Shown here: positions 15,478-23,995 of the stretch, in pieces | How the letters are laid out: the number at the start of each line of letters is the position of its first letter | Position numbering within the stretch: position 1 is the first letter of the stretch | Origin: Oscillospiraceae bacterium | GTDB taxonomy: Bacteria; Bacillota; Clostridia; Oscillospirales; SIG627 | Assembly (NCBI GenBank): GCA_015063985.1 | Contig: SVTC01000005.1 | Coordinates: 1 to 52,395, forward strand | DNA length: 52,395 nt | Reading direction: 5' to 3' | Program-made: the position numbers and the translations under genes | Notes under the pieces: generated by a model | The model's database searches: none | What the model was told of the DNA's origin: nothing | The model's input: the letters and a program-made list of their open reading frames with translations, nothing else

Positions 15478-17202
15478 ATGAAATTTTTTCACGTTTACAA
15501 TGACGATTGCTTTGAGGGGCTTGAAAAAAACGGTCTGATCAATGAGGATACGGGCTTTAAGATACAGCATTGCTTTGCCGTGCCGCCTCAGCGATTGTTC
15601 AATAGATATGCTGCCAAGGGAACAAGGCTCCACGATCTAATCAGATCTCAGGGCTTTCCCTTTTACGTGGATCGCATTGCGGGGGGTATCACTTGGTATC
15701 CTTACGAATTCGATAAGGCGCTGATCCGTGAATACCGCGAGCTTTTGGGGGATTGGTTTTTGGGCTTCCAGCTTCACGAAAGCGCCAACAATTTCAGGGG
15801 TAATTGGAACAGTGTTCGCGAGCTTGGTCTTGGAGACGGGCCTTACGATGCTGCAGCCCTTGACAAGGCTCTGAAAAGCGATCACGCCGTAACGCCCGAC
15901 GGAAAGCGTCTGCACGATCTGACCCAGGAGGGCATCGCTTACTTTGCCGAGCGCAAATATCCGTACACTCTCGAGGAATTTCTGAGCCAATATCGGGAGC
16001 TGGTCTCCCGCCGCATTGCCGACACCGACGGTAATATTTTGCCCTGTGACAGTGCCTATCTTGCCACGGGATTGCAGGATGAGCTGGGAATGCGCAGCTT
16101 TATGCCCGAGGTGGGAGCTCAGACTCCGATGATGAGGATAGCGGTGGCTCTGGCGCGGGGAATGGCAAGGGCAAAGAACAAAACCTGGGGAACCTACTAC
16201 GAGTGCTGGCGCTCATCCCGCAGGTACGGCTATACTATGCCCTGCTTTAACAGCGATCCTGAAAACGAATGGTATCTTACCCAGGAGCTTCATACCGACG
16301 ATTTCACCACCTACGGCCCCGCCGGCGGCTCGTCGCGACTTTTGCAAAACCGAATTTATTATTATTCGCTGATGTCGGGCGCAGATTATCTGTCGGAGGA
16401 GTGGGGGCTCAACTGCAGCTACAGTGATATGAATACCTTCGAGCTTTCCGACTACGGCATAATTAAAAAGGATTTTATCAACAACGCAAGACGGTTTAAG
16501 GGTATCAGGGCAAGGGTCCCCTTTGCGCTGGTTCTGCCCAAGCGCTATGCTTTCTGTCAGCTCAATCATTTATTGAGTCGTTCCATGGGAGAAAAAAGAG
16601 AAAAACTTGCGGGAAACCTCTTAAACGAAGGAGATAAGGAATGCTTTGCCCATATTGAGGATGTTTTAATGCTGTTCTTCTCCTATGCGGAGCACCCACA
16701 GTGGGACAGTGAGGATCACGTTCTTACCAACTCCCGCTTCGGTGACGTGGTGGATATTCTCTACGAGGATGCTCCCCACGAGGCTCTTTCCCGCTACGAT
16801 TACCTTATAGACGCCACCTTGAACGGAGACTTTGCCAAGGCCAATACCGCTTACCGTGTATTGGAAAGCGGTGATCTTTGGGCATTGGAGGCAAAAATTC
16901 CCGAGCTTATCCGAGAGATCATGCCTTGCACAGTGGAGGCTCTCCATTGGCTGGTCTCCGCCGACGAAGGCGGCAAGCGTTTCCTTTCGGTCTTCAATAA
17001 CTCGGGAAACGAGAGGGATATCTTCAAGGGCGATCACGTACATCGCGAGGCAGACCGTACGGTAACCGTCAGCTTTAAGGAGCAGAGTGAGCCGAAGCTT
17101 CTGGTTCAGGGCTCCGTGGGCTCGGTGAAGCTTAGTCGGATAGACGAAAAGAGCTATCGGCTTACAGTGCCTGCCGCAAGCTTTGCGATATTATCCTTCT
17201 GA
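15478..17202 (+). CDS. Putative glycosidase of unknown family
   Basis: 574 residues from ATG 15478 (RBS AAAGGAGAT); the frame extends upstream across the promoter but that part is not coding. No signal peptide. Segments such as WFLGFQLHESANNFRGNW (93-110) and the long run of Trp/Tyr-rich motifs (TWGTYYECWRSSRRYGYTMPCF) look like sugar-binding barrel loops. A beta-sheet-like C-terminus (LSVFNNSGNERDIF..., SVGSVKLSRIDEKSYRLTV) is typical of accessory domains in glycoside hydrolases. Genes for GH28 and a six-hairpin glycosidase follow with 10-bp spacing and an overlap, respectively. I cannot name the family. Carbohydrate activity is inferred mainly from context. Confidence 0.6.
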   Translation: MKFFHVYNDDCFEGLEKNGLINEDTGFKIQHCFAVPPQRLFNRYAAKGTRLHDLIRSQGFPFYVDRIAGGITWYPYEFDKALIREYRELLGDWFLGFQLHESANNFRGNWNSVRELGLGDGPYDAAALDKALKSDHAVTPDGKRLHDLTQEGIAYFAERKYPYTLEEFLSQYRELVSRRIADTDGNILPCDSAYLATGLQDELGMRSFMPEVGAQTPMMRIAVALARGMARAKNKTWGTYYECWRSSRRYGYTMPCFNSDPENEWYLTQELHTDDFTTYGPAGGSSRLLQNRIYYYSLMSGADYLSEEWGLNCSYSDMNTFELSDYGIIKKDFINNARRFKGIRARVPFALVLPKRYAFCQLNHLLSRSMGEKREKLAGNLLNEGDKECFAHIEDVLMLFFSYAEHPQWDSEDHVLTNSRFGDVVDILYEDAPHEALSRYDYLIDATLNGDFAKANTAYRVLESGDLWALEAKIPELIREIMPCTVEALHWLVSADEGGKRFLSVFNNSGNERDIFKGDHVHREADRTVTVSFKEQSEPKLLVQGSVGSVKLSRIDEKSYRLTVPAASFAILSF

Positions 17203-17212
17203 AAGGTACGGT

Positions 17213-18760
17213 ATGTTAAGAGTTCTTTTTGTTTCAAACTCAAGCGTTTGTATGGAGCTTTTTAATGAGCTCCCCTATTATTCCCCGAGGGAGTATGAGG
17301 TATATTTAAACGGAGCGCTCTGCAAAAGGGCAAGGGAGAATGTTTTTTCCCTCTTCGGGCTTGAGCCCGACAGTGATTATGATATAAGAGTGGGCGGGGA
17401 TGAGCTGAGAGTGCATACTCTCGGTGAGTCCGCTTGCATAAAAGTGACCAAAATGGGTGCGGCGGGCGACGGAGTAAGGGAGGATACCGAGGCTATCCAA
17501 GCCTGTATAGATCTTTGCCCCGAGAACGGAAGAGTGTATTTTCCCGCAGGGGATTATCTTTGCGCTCCCATAAGCTTAAAAAGCCACATTACCCTTGAGC
17601 TTTCCCGAGGGGCAAGGCTTGTCGGCGTGACCGAGGTGGAAAAATACAAGGCAATGCCCGCTATGGGCATTGACAAGGACGGCAAGGAGCGTGTTATCAC
17701 CACCTGGGAGGGCGAGGCGATACCCTCAAGGCTCTCCCTTTTGCACGGCTTTGATCTGGAAAACGTCAAGGTGGTGGGTGAGGGCGTGATCGACGGCAAT
17801 GCTCAAAATTCCTCCTGGTGGACCACGGAGTGCGCCCAAAGAAGCATAGGCAGACCGAGGCTTTGCTTTTTTAACGGCTGCAAAGGGGTGGCATTTCACG
17901 GCATCACGGCTAAAAACTCCCCCTCCTGGACCTTGCATCCCTTTTATTGCGACGACGTGGGCTTTTACGATATCGATGTGCAGTCTCCCCCAAAAGATGC
18001 CGCCAACACCGACGGTCTGGATCCCGAGGGCTGTGACGGAGTTAAGATAATCGGCTGCCGCTTTTCCACGGGGGACGATTGCATTGCCATAAAGGCAAGC
18101 AAGATAGATCTGGCTAAGAAATTTCAAAGAGCAGCGTCAAGGCATACCGTAAGAAACTGCTATATGCATCACGGCCACGGTGCGGTGGTGCTTGGCAGTG
18201 AGATAGGCGGCGGACTGAAGGAGCTTTCCGTGTCCCAATGTCTTTTTGACGGCACCGACAGAGGCTTAAGGATAAAGACCCGCAGAGGCAGGGGAAGGCT
18301 TTGCGTTATAGACGGGCTTAAGTTTGAAAATATAAAAATGACGGGAGTGGGGATCCCCTTCGTGGTGAATATGTATTACAACTGCGATCCCGATGGACAC
18401 AGTGAGTACGTTTACACCAGAGAAAGGCTTCCCGTGGATGACAAAACACCCTATATAGGTCAATTGGAGTTTAAAAACGTGGAGTGCCGCAACACCCACG
18501 CCGCCGCGGCGTATTTCGACGGCTTGCCCGAGCAGCCCATAAAGAGAATAAGGCTGGAGAACGTCACGGTGGATTACGCCGAGGATGCAAGAGCCATGAG
18601 ACCCGACTGCCTTGACGGAGTGAGAAAGATGTGTCGGGAGGGGCTTTACTTTGATAACGTTGAAGGGGTAGAGCTTTTAAACGTTGATATCAAGGGGCAG
18701 GACGGGGAAAGAGTGATTTTAAAACATCATAAGGAGCTTATTGATTTTGATTATGCTTAA
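17213..18760 (+). CDS. GH28 polygalacturonase-like glycosidase
   Basis: 515 residues from ATG 17213 (RBS GAAAGG). Residues 1-~75 form a fibronectin-III-like beta domain. The right-handed beta-helix then begins at MGAAGDGVREDTEAIQ. All GH28 signatures are present: NTDG 265-268, GDDC 287-290, HGHG 320-323 and RIKT 353-356, so the catalytic Asp triad and the Arg-Lys pair are intact. It should cleave alpha-1,4-galacturonan or rhamnogalacturonan fragments from the non-reducing end (exo type, judging by the FN3-like domain). No signal peptide means it acts on imported oligosaccharides. Operon with its two neighbours. Confidence 0.93.
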   Translation: MLRVLFVSNSSVCMELFNELPYYSPREYEVYLNGALCKRARENVFSLFGLEPDSDYDIRVGGDELRVHTLGESACIKVTKMGAAGDGVREDTEAIQACIDLCPENGRVYFPAGDYLCAPISLKSHITLELSRGARLVGVTEVEKYKAMPAMGIDKDGKERVITTWEGEAIPSRLSLLHGFDLENVKVVGEGVIDGNAQNSSWWTTECAQRSIGRPRLCFFNGCKGVAFHGITAKNSPSWTLHPFYCDDVGFYDIDVQSPPKDAANTDGLDPEGCDGVKIIGCRFSTGDDCIAIKASKIDLAKKFQRAASRHTVRNCYMHHGHGAVVLGSEIGGGLKELSVSQCLFDGTDRGLRIKTRRGRGRLCVIDGLKFENIKMTGVGIPFVVNMYYNCDPDGHSEYVYTRERLPVDDKTPYIGQLEFKNVECRNTHAAAAYFDGLPEQPIKRIRLENVTVDYAEDARAMRPDCLDGVRKMCREGLYFDNVEGVELLNVDIKGQDGERVILKHHKELIDFDYA

Positions 18761-19982
18761 CCGAGAAAGGGTCAAGGAAATTGCCGCTTTGGCAGAGAAG
18801 CGGCTGGAAGAGAAGCATATTTGCCGTTTTAAGGATATGGAGGAGGAGCTTCTTCTGATATCGGAGCAATATCCCGGACTTTGGCTGGAGCACGTTTACG
18901 ATTCGGTGCTTTTGGCTCAAATGGATGAAAAATATCTCTTTCTTGCGGAAAACGCGGTTAAGGTCTTCATTAAACACCAGACAGATGAGGGTCAGCTTCC
19001 CTTTGCGGTCTGGGACGGCAACAGAATCGATTCCAAGCAAACGCAGGCTCTTTATTGGCAAATCCAGGAATGCGTTTCCTTTTACACTCTTTGCCTTGAG
19101 GTCTACCAAATGAACCGTTGTCTTGATTTCTTGAAGATGATTTACGCCTCGGGGAAAAAGTGGATATCCTGGCTGAAAAAATACCGTATGACTACAAACA
19201 GAGGGCTGATTGAAATGTTTTGCGGCTTTGACAGCGGCCACGATAACAGCGGCAGGCTGGAGGGCTTTAGCTGTAAGGGCAATTACCAAAAAAACAAAGT
19301 TATACAAAATGCCGACGTGCTTCCCGAAAACGACGAGGTTGTACCTCTTTTGGCAGTGGATATGAACTGCAATTTCTACGGCGATCTGATGGCATTGGCG
19401 CAGATGGCAAAGCTTTTGGGAGAGGAAAGTCGGGGCTTGGCTTGGGAGAGCAAGGCAAAAGCAATTAAGGAAAATTTGTTTAAATATTGCTGGAATGAGT
19501 CTGATGCTTTCTTTTATGACGTGGATAAAAACAACCGTCAAAGAAAATATCTTTCCTGCACCGTGTTCCATCTGTTTTTGGAGAGGGTCCTTGCGAGAGA
19601 ATGCGACGGTGATAAGATAGAAAGGATCTACCGCGAGCACATTAAAAATCCAAAGGAATTCTGGACAGAGTATCCCTTCCCTTCAATGGCGATAAGCGAT
19701 CCCTCCTGCGAGGGACATCCGGATTTTAACTGTTGGGGCTATTACACTCAGGGGCTTACGGTGCTTCGAAGCATAAGATGGCTGGATGCCTACGGCTGGA
19801 GCGAGGAGCTTGATCATATCTGTGAAAGCTGGCTGAAGACCTGGACCGAGCATTTTGATGAGTTTCCGCTGGCGCAGGAGATAGATCCCGTGAGCGGAAA
19901 GCCCACAAGATCCTCGCTGTGGTATTCAAGCTGTATGCTCTTTTACATTTATTCGGCAAAAAGACTGGGGATAGTTGAATAA
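18753..19982 (+). CDS. Six-hairpin (alpha/alpha)6 glycosidase, GH63/GH37-like
   Basis: About 409 residues. The start is uncertain: ATG 18753 overlaps the GH28 stop; TTG 18747 or 18741 are nearer the AAGGAG at 18731-18736. Evidence for the fold is the alpha-helical pattern, the GFDSGHDNSGR motif near 170-180 (family members have W/HDNSPR with a catalytic Asp), VDMNCNFYGDLMALAQMAKLLG, and NCWGYYTQGLTVLRSIRWL near the end. The GH63/37/mannosylglycerate-hydrolase clan acts on alpha-linked glucose, mannose or related sugars by inversion. The substrate here is probably a pectic or side-chain oligosaccharide, by context. Cytoplasmic. Confidence 0.75.
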   Translation: MLNRERVKEIAALAEKRLEEKHICRFKDMEEELLLISEQYPGLWLEHVYDSVLLAQMDEKYLFLAENAVKVFIKHQTDEGQLPFAVWDGNRIDSKQTQALYWQIQECVSFYTLCLEVYQMNRCLDFLKMIYASGKKWISWLKKYRMTTNRGLIEMFCGFDSGHDNSGRLEGFSCKGNYQKNKVIQNADVLPENDEVVPLLAVDMNCNFYGDLMALAQMAKLLGEESRGLAWESKAKAIKENLFKYCWNESDAFFYDVDKNNRQRKYLSCTVFHLFLERVLARECDGDKIERIYREHIKNPKEFWTEYPFPSMAISDPSCEGHPDFNCWGYYTQGLTVLRSIRWLDAYGWSEELDHICESWLKTWTEHFDEFPLAQEIDPVSGKPTRSSLWYSSCMLFYIYSAKRLGIVE

Positions 19983-20030
19983 AAAAACACCGCCGATTTT
20001 GGCCACCGGTGCTAAAGGACAGTTTTTCAG

Positions 20031-20095
20031 GAATACGGTATATCTCAAAAGAGGTATGTCGTATTCTTGTTTTTTGTTATTATTTATGATATAAT
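20031..20095 (+). promoter_or_regulatory. Terminator with overlapping downstream promoter
   Basis: GAATACG..ATATCTC-AAAA-GAG.TAT..CGTATTC (20031-20066) then a T-run ends the glycosidase operon. The T-run holds TTGTTT (20067-20072), 17 bp before TGaTATAAT (TATAAT 20090-20095). A second promoter, TTGTGC-16-TATAAG (20143-20148, 20165-20170), lies nearer the regulator. A TCAAC/GTTGA dyad between them could be its operator. Confidence 0.7.
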
Positions 20096-20203
20096 AAACT
20101 CAACGCAAAGTTGAATTGAACTCGTTTTTAAGTCGCTTCTTTTTGTGCAAATAGTATGCGATAATATAAGCACAAATCAAATACTCAACAAGGAGGTTCG
20201 ATT

Positions 20204-21328
20204 ATGAAAGAAACAATGGGTCAGATCATACGCCGATTACGTAAAGAAAGAAATCTTACACAAGAAGAGCTTGCCGAGCAGCTTGGCGTTACTTTTCAAG
20301 CTGTTTCAAAATGGGAGAATGATACCGGAATGCCTGACATTTCGCAAGTTGTTCCGATAGCGCATGTCTTTGGCGTGAGTACAGACGTGTTGTTCGGAAC
20401 GTTTGGGACAAATGATACGGAAGAAGTACGGAAAATAGTCAATAAGGCTCAAGCTCTTCTTTCGCGCCCACTTACCTCTGAAAGTCTTTTCCAAAAGTAT
20501 CTTGCTGTAAAAGAAGGATTGAAGCTATATCCCAACAATACAATTCTTCTAATGCACTGTTTGGAAACGGGACTTGCACTCTCCTATCCCGAAAACGATG
20601 AGCTTTATGATTCTGAACGCGCAGAGGATATCTACAAAGAATGTGTAAGATATGCCAATCTTGTTATTTCATATTCAAAGAACGTTTCAGATGTAATGCG
20701 AGCACATATGATTATGGTTATGCTGCATTCTGCATATGGAAACTCCACCGAAGCATTCTATCATGCTGGGAAATTTCCAAATCGGGCGGATTTCAATATT
20801 CATGTTATGTATGCCCATTATGCACATTGGCAGAAGGACTACATAACAGAGTCAGAAAGCTGTCAGTACGCGGTTGTTCATTATCTCGAGGGAATGTTGC
20901 GTATAACTACACGATTAGCCAAAAGCTATATGCTTCAGGAAAAATACAAAGATGCCGCAATCACTGCAGAAACCTCTCTCGAACTGATAAATTGTTTTTT
21001 TAAAGATGATAAAGTTGTGCCTCCAATTCATTATCGAGATAGGGATGATCTCTACATGCTTCTTGCGAAAATTTATATTAAAGATGGAAATCTTGACAAT
21101 GCAATAACGTATCTTGAGAAAATGGTTGATTACGATTTAAATGATTATTTCACGATTAATAGTAATACTCAAACAAAATCTCCGCTTTTGAGATCGTTTT
21201 CTCGCGAGTTGTACCGAAAAAGAGTTGATAGATATCAGGATTTGTCAGTCAAGCTTACAGACCAATGTTTTGAATCTTTAAGAGCAAACGAACGATATCA
21301 AAAATTGATTGATCTTATTAAAAAATGA
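20204..21328 (+). CDS. XRE-family regulator with TPR-like helical domain
   Basis: 374 residues. HTH 7-62 (LRKERNLTQEELAEQLGVTFQAVSKWE), then ~300 residues of paired helices (YAHWQKDYITESESC..., AKSYMLQEKYKDAAITAE..., LAKIYIKDGNLDNAITYLEKM), which are TPR-like. Such proteins are commonly controlled by peptide or protein binding to the helical part; no peptide gene is seen nearby. RBS AAGGAGG (20190-20196). AT-rich compared with the operon before it. It shares the FQAVSKWEN HTH core with the regulator at 1511. Confidence 0.85.
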   Translation: MKETMGQIIRRLRKERNLTQEELAEQLGVTFQAVSKWENDTGMPDISQVVPIAHVFGVSTDVLFGTFGTNDTEEVRKIVNKAQALLSRPLTSESLFQKYLAVKEGLKLYPNNTILLMHCLETGLALSYPENDELYDSERAEDIYKECVRYANLVISYSKNVSDVMRAHMIMVMLHSAYGNSTEAFYHAGKFPNRADFNIHVMYAHYAHWQKDYITESESCQYAVVHYLEGMLRITTRLAKSYMLQEKYKDAAITAETSLELINCFFKDDKVVPPIHYRDRDDLYMLLAKIYIKDGNLDNAITYLEKMVDYDLNDYFTINSNTQTKSPLLRSFSRELYRKRVDRYQDLSVKLTDQCFESLRANERYQKLIDLIKK

Positions 21329-21333
21329 CAGTA

Positions 21334-21366
21334 GCCTCCGACATTATTCCTTGTCGGAGGCTTGTT
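21334..21366. terminator. Rho-independent terminator
   Basis: GCCTCCGACA (21334-21343), loop, TGTCGGAGGC (21352-21361), TTGTT. Confidence 0.85.
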
Positions 21367-21429
21367 GAATTATTTGAATTGCACCACCACAATAGTGGTG
21401 AGTAAGTGCGCACTTGCAGAAAAATAAAA

Positions 21430-21555
21430 AGCCTCCCTTGTGTAAAGGGAGGTGGCGCGGCGTAGCCGTGACGGAGGGATTGTAAAAATAAAAGTTACAC
21501 AAAACAATCCCTCAGTCAACTTCGTTGACAGCTCCCTTTGCACAAGGGAGCCTCT
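21430..21555. repeat. MITE-like repeat with terminal inverted repeats
   Basis: Ends 21431-21455 and 21529-21553 are imperfect inverted copies (CTCCCTTGTGTAAAGGGAG versus CTCCCTTTGCACAAGGGAG). The inside holds GACGGAGGGATTGT...ACAATCCCTCAGTC, also inverted, and small CGGCGTAGCCG / TCAACTTCGTTGA stems. There is no transposase. From memory, very similar elements are abundant between genes of gut Clostridia. It lies between the convergent XRE and superoxide reductase genes; 21556-21647 shows nothing else. Confidence 0.8.
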
Positions 21556-21647
21556 GGTTGTAACCGCTTGTCTTTCTGTTATTTTATTGTTAAAACTGTC
21601 CTTAAGAACCCCACGATTTTTCGGCGGTGAATTTATTTTTGGGCTGA

Positions 21648-22268
21648 TTATCTTATTTTTCCGCTCATAACGTCGGAAATGATGGCGAGCACCTTATTGT
21701 AGCAGCCGCCGCATCCCGCAGAGCAATGAGTGGTGTTCTTTACCGACTCAAATACCTTCAGGAGGCTGTCCAGATCCTTATGGTCCTGCGCGCAGGAGAG
21801 AATATCGAAATATTTAACGTTGTTGCACTTGCACACCACGTAGTTTTCGTTGGTGTCGGTATCTACGGGCTTGAGAGTGCAAACGGGAGCCTCTACGTGT
21901 GCCTTTTCCCACAGACCGTGGAGGTTGCAGTAAGCATAAACGGCAAGGAGCTTTTCGTTGGTTGCAACGGTAAAGCTTGCGGCGGGCTTATCTGCGGGGG
22001 TGAGGTACTTTATCTGCAGACCGCTGTTGGTCTCAACTGCGATCCACTGAATGTAATGCTCGGGGCTCATGGGGTGCTCGACCTCGCCTACGGTTACGTA
22101 AAGCTTGGTGTTGTCAAGGCTGTAGACGGGGACGTGCTTTTCCTTTGCCGCGTCAACGCTTCCCGCAACCAGCTCCTCCATGGGCTTACCGCAGCACATT
22201 ACGGGTACCTTGGAGGCTTGGACCTTTGTGATTATGTTACCGCAGGTCTTGCATATATAAAACTTCAT
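21648..22268 (-). CDS. Desulfoferrodoxin-type superoxide reductase fused to a BFD-like 2Fe-2S domain
   Basis: 206 residues in three parts. (1) Desulforedoxin-like Fe(Cys)4 site: Cys6, Cys9, Cys25, Cys26. (2) Superoxide reductase centre: Glu43-Lys44-His45, His65, His71, Cys114 and His117, the complete catalytic set of the family. (3) C-terminal ~65 residues with C146-x-C148 and C182..C186-x2-C189, the layout of bacterioferritin-associated-ferredoxin (BFD) 2Fe-2S domains. Ordinary desulfoferrodoxins end after part 2 (~125 residues). The added cluster could pass electrons to the reductase. RBS AAGGAG; start ATG 22268. Expected role: reduction of superoxide to peroxide in an anaerobe's cytoplasm. 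Confidence 0.9.
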   Translation of the reverse strand: MKFYICKTCGNIITKVQASKVPVMCCGKPMEELVAGSVDAAKEKHVPVYSLDNTKLYVTVGEVEHPMSPEHYIQWIAVETNSGLQIKYLTPADKPAASFTVATNEKLLAVYAYCNLHGLWEKAHVEAPVCTLKPVDTDTNENYVVCKCNNVKYFDILSCAQDHKDLDSLLKVFESVKNTTHCSAGCGGCYNKVLAIISDVMSGKIR

Positions 22269-22303
22269 AACAATATCTCCTTTTTATAATTTCTTCATTG
22301 GGA

Positions 22304-22332
22304 ATTGTATCACAAAAGAAGGAATATGTCAA
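22304..22332 (-). promoter_or_regulatory. Promoter (minus strand): TTGACA-17-TACAAT
   Basis: On the minus strand TTGACA (22332-22327), 17-bp spacer ending TGa, TACAAT (22309-22304). It lies just beyond the stop of the activase gene, giving the superoxide reductase its own transcript. Confidence 0.85.
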
Positions 22333-22341
22333 TGACGTTTT

Positions 22342-23235
22342 TCACTCCAATACCTTAATTCCCGCGACTTTTAAGACCTCTCTTGCTTTTTCAAGCTCCT
22401 CGGGCTCGGGGAGCCTTTCGGGGAGGGTGCAGGGGATACCCAGGGATGAATATTTACTCTTGGCAAAATTGTGATAGCCGAGAACTCTTACCCCCGTGAC
22501 AGATGTAAGAGGGGCGATGATATCCGATAGCTTTTCCATCTGGTCGGAATTGAAGTCGGGGACGTAGGGGATGCGGATCTCTAAGGGCTTTCCCAGGGAG
22601 GAAAGGTAAGAGAGGTTTTCCAAGATAAGCTTGTTTGATTGCCCCGTGCATTTTATATGCACCTCCTCGTCCGCCGCCTTAAGATCGTAAAGGAAAAGAT
22701 CGGTGTAGGGGATGACCTTGTCGAGGGCGCTTCTTGATACGAAGCCGCAGGTGTCCACTGCGGTGTGTATCCCCAGCTTTTTCAGCTTTGAAAGGAGCTC
22801 TTGGCAAAAGTCGGCCTGCATCAGACATTCGCCTCCCGAAAGTGTGACTCCGCCTTGGGAGGAATCGTAGAAATCCCTATCCTCCAAAAGCTCCTTTAAA
22901 AGCTCGTCGGAGGAGACTTCGGTGCCGTAGAGGGTGAGGCAGGAATTATAGCAGGCATCCACGCAGGCTCCGCAGGATACGCAAAGCTCTCTGTTGAAGC
23001 GGTGAACGCCGTTTTCGTCAGTGTAATGGGCGCCATTGGGGCAGGCCGATATACAGCCTTGGCAGTTAATGCATTTATGCTCCACAAAGCTCAGCTCCCT
23101 TTGGGGCCCAAGGCCCTCAGGGTTATGGCACCATATGCATTTTAAGGGGCAGGCCTTGAAAAACACTGTGGTTCTTATACCGGGGCCGTCGTGAACGGCA
23201 AAGTGCTTGACCTGAAATATATTTGCTTTTTCCAT
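22342..23235 (-). CDS. Glycyl radical enzyme activating enzyme (radical SAM)
   Basis: 297 residues. Radical SAM motif C29-x3-C33-x2-C36, then a ferredoxin-like insert with CxxCxxCxxxC at Cys55-Cys65 and a second near 82-95 (CVSCGACVDAC), as in activases of dehydratase-type glycyl radical enzymes. SGGECLMQ is the SAM-binding GGE motif. It should generate the glycyl radical on the enzyme encoded at 23996-26230. RBS AAAGGAG, ATG 23235. The SGNH hydrolase gene is inserted between enzyme and activase. Confidence 0.93.
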   Translation of the reverse strand: MEKANIFQVKHFAVHDGPGIRTTVFFKACPLKCIWCHNPEGLGPQRELSFVEHKCINCQGCISACPNGAHYTDENGVHRFNRELCVSCGACVDACYNSCLTLYGTEVSSDELLKELLEDRDFYDSSQGGVTLSGGECLMQADFCQELLSKLKKLGIHTAVDTCGFVSRSALDKVIPYTDLFLYDLKAADEEVHIKCTGQSNKLILENLSYLSSLGKPLEIRIPYVPDFNSDQMEKLSDIIAPLTSVTGVRVLGYHNFAKSKYSSLGIPCTLPERLPEPEELEKAREVLKVAGIKVLE

Positions 23236-23289
23236 AAAGAGCTCCTTTTACTTTGGATCCGGTTTTTGATGCTTCGGCAAAGAGTGCCC

Positions 23290-23982
23290 TCAGCTTCTTT
23301 TTTCCACGTAGATATGCCCCTTTTTCTCATAGGCGTCAATATCCATGGGATATGCCTTGGGGCGGTGGTAGCTTTGGGGATCGGGATAGCTTAAACGGCG
23401 GGGATCCTCGCCCAGAGCTTTGCAAAGGGTGTTGGCTACCTGCTTTCCCAAAAGCTCGGTGGCATCGGCGGTGTAGAAATGGGCATGATCGGAGAAAAAA
23501 TGCTTGGGCTTATCCTTTATAAGGGCGTAAAGATCGTTTATCTCAACGTCGAGCCCCGAGAGTGCCTCAACGGCTTGGGCATTGTAGGCTTCAACGTCGC
23601 TGTTGCGGCGCATTTCAAAATCAGCTATGAAGCCTTCCTCCAAAACGGGGGTGGAGGTGGCAAATATTATTTTTGCCTTGGGGAAAAGAAAGGCAATGCG
23701 CTTTGCAATTCTTTTGATATAGTCGCCGTAGAGCTTTATGGGGGTAAGAGGCTCATCGCCGTAGATGCGGACAGTGTCCCAGTGACCTGCGTTGAAGTGG
23801 ACTGCGTCGGCATCGTAAAGCTCCAGAGAGTCAGTCCAGTAGTGAAGATTTCTCAGCACCACGTGGGAGGATTGACAGTTTTGCTGAGGATAGTATACGT
23901 CGGCAATATCCTTCAGGCTTTCCTTCACGTAATCATCGTAGCCCATTCTTATGGAATCTCCGATAAGCAGTACCTTTTTCAT
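23290..23982 (-). CDS. SGNH/GDSL hydrolase
   Basis: 230 residues. Block I GDSI (Ser10), block III with NAGHWDT, and SDHAHF near 170 give a complete Ser/Asp-His set. No signal peptide, so a cytoplasmic esterase or deacetylase. It lies 13 bp after the glycyl radical enzyme gene (RBS AAGGAGG) and before its activase, so it probably deacylates the substrate or product of that enzyme. Such a gene between enzyme and activase is not a standard arrangement I recognise. Confidence 0.85.
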   Translation of the reverse strand: MKKVLLIGDSIRMGYDDYVKESLKDIADVYYPQQNCQSSHVVLRNLHYWTDSLELYDADAVHFNAGHWDTVRIYGDEPLTPIKLYGDYIKRIAKRIAFLFPKAKIIFATSTPVLEEGFIADFEMRRNSDVEAYNAQAVEALSGLDVEINDLYALIKDKPKHFFSDHAHFYTADATELLGKQVANTLCKALGEDPRRLSYPDPQSYHRPKAYPMDIDAYEKKGHIYVEKRS

Positions 23983-23995
23983 ATATCCTCCTTTT

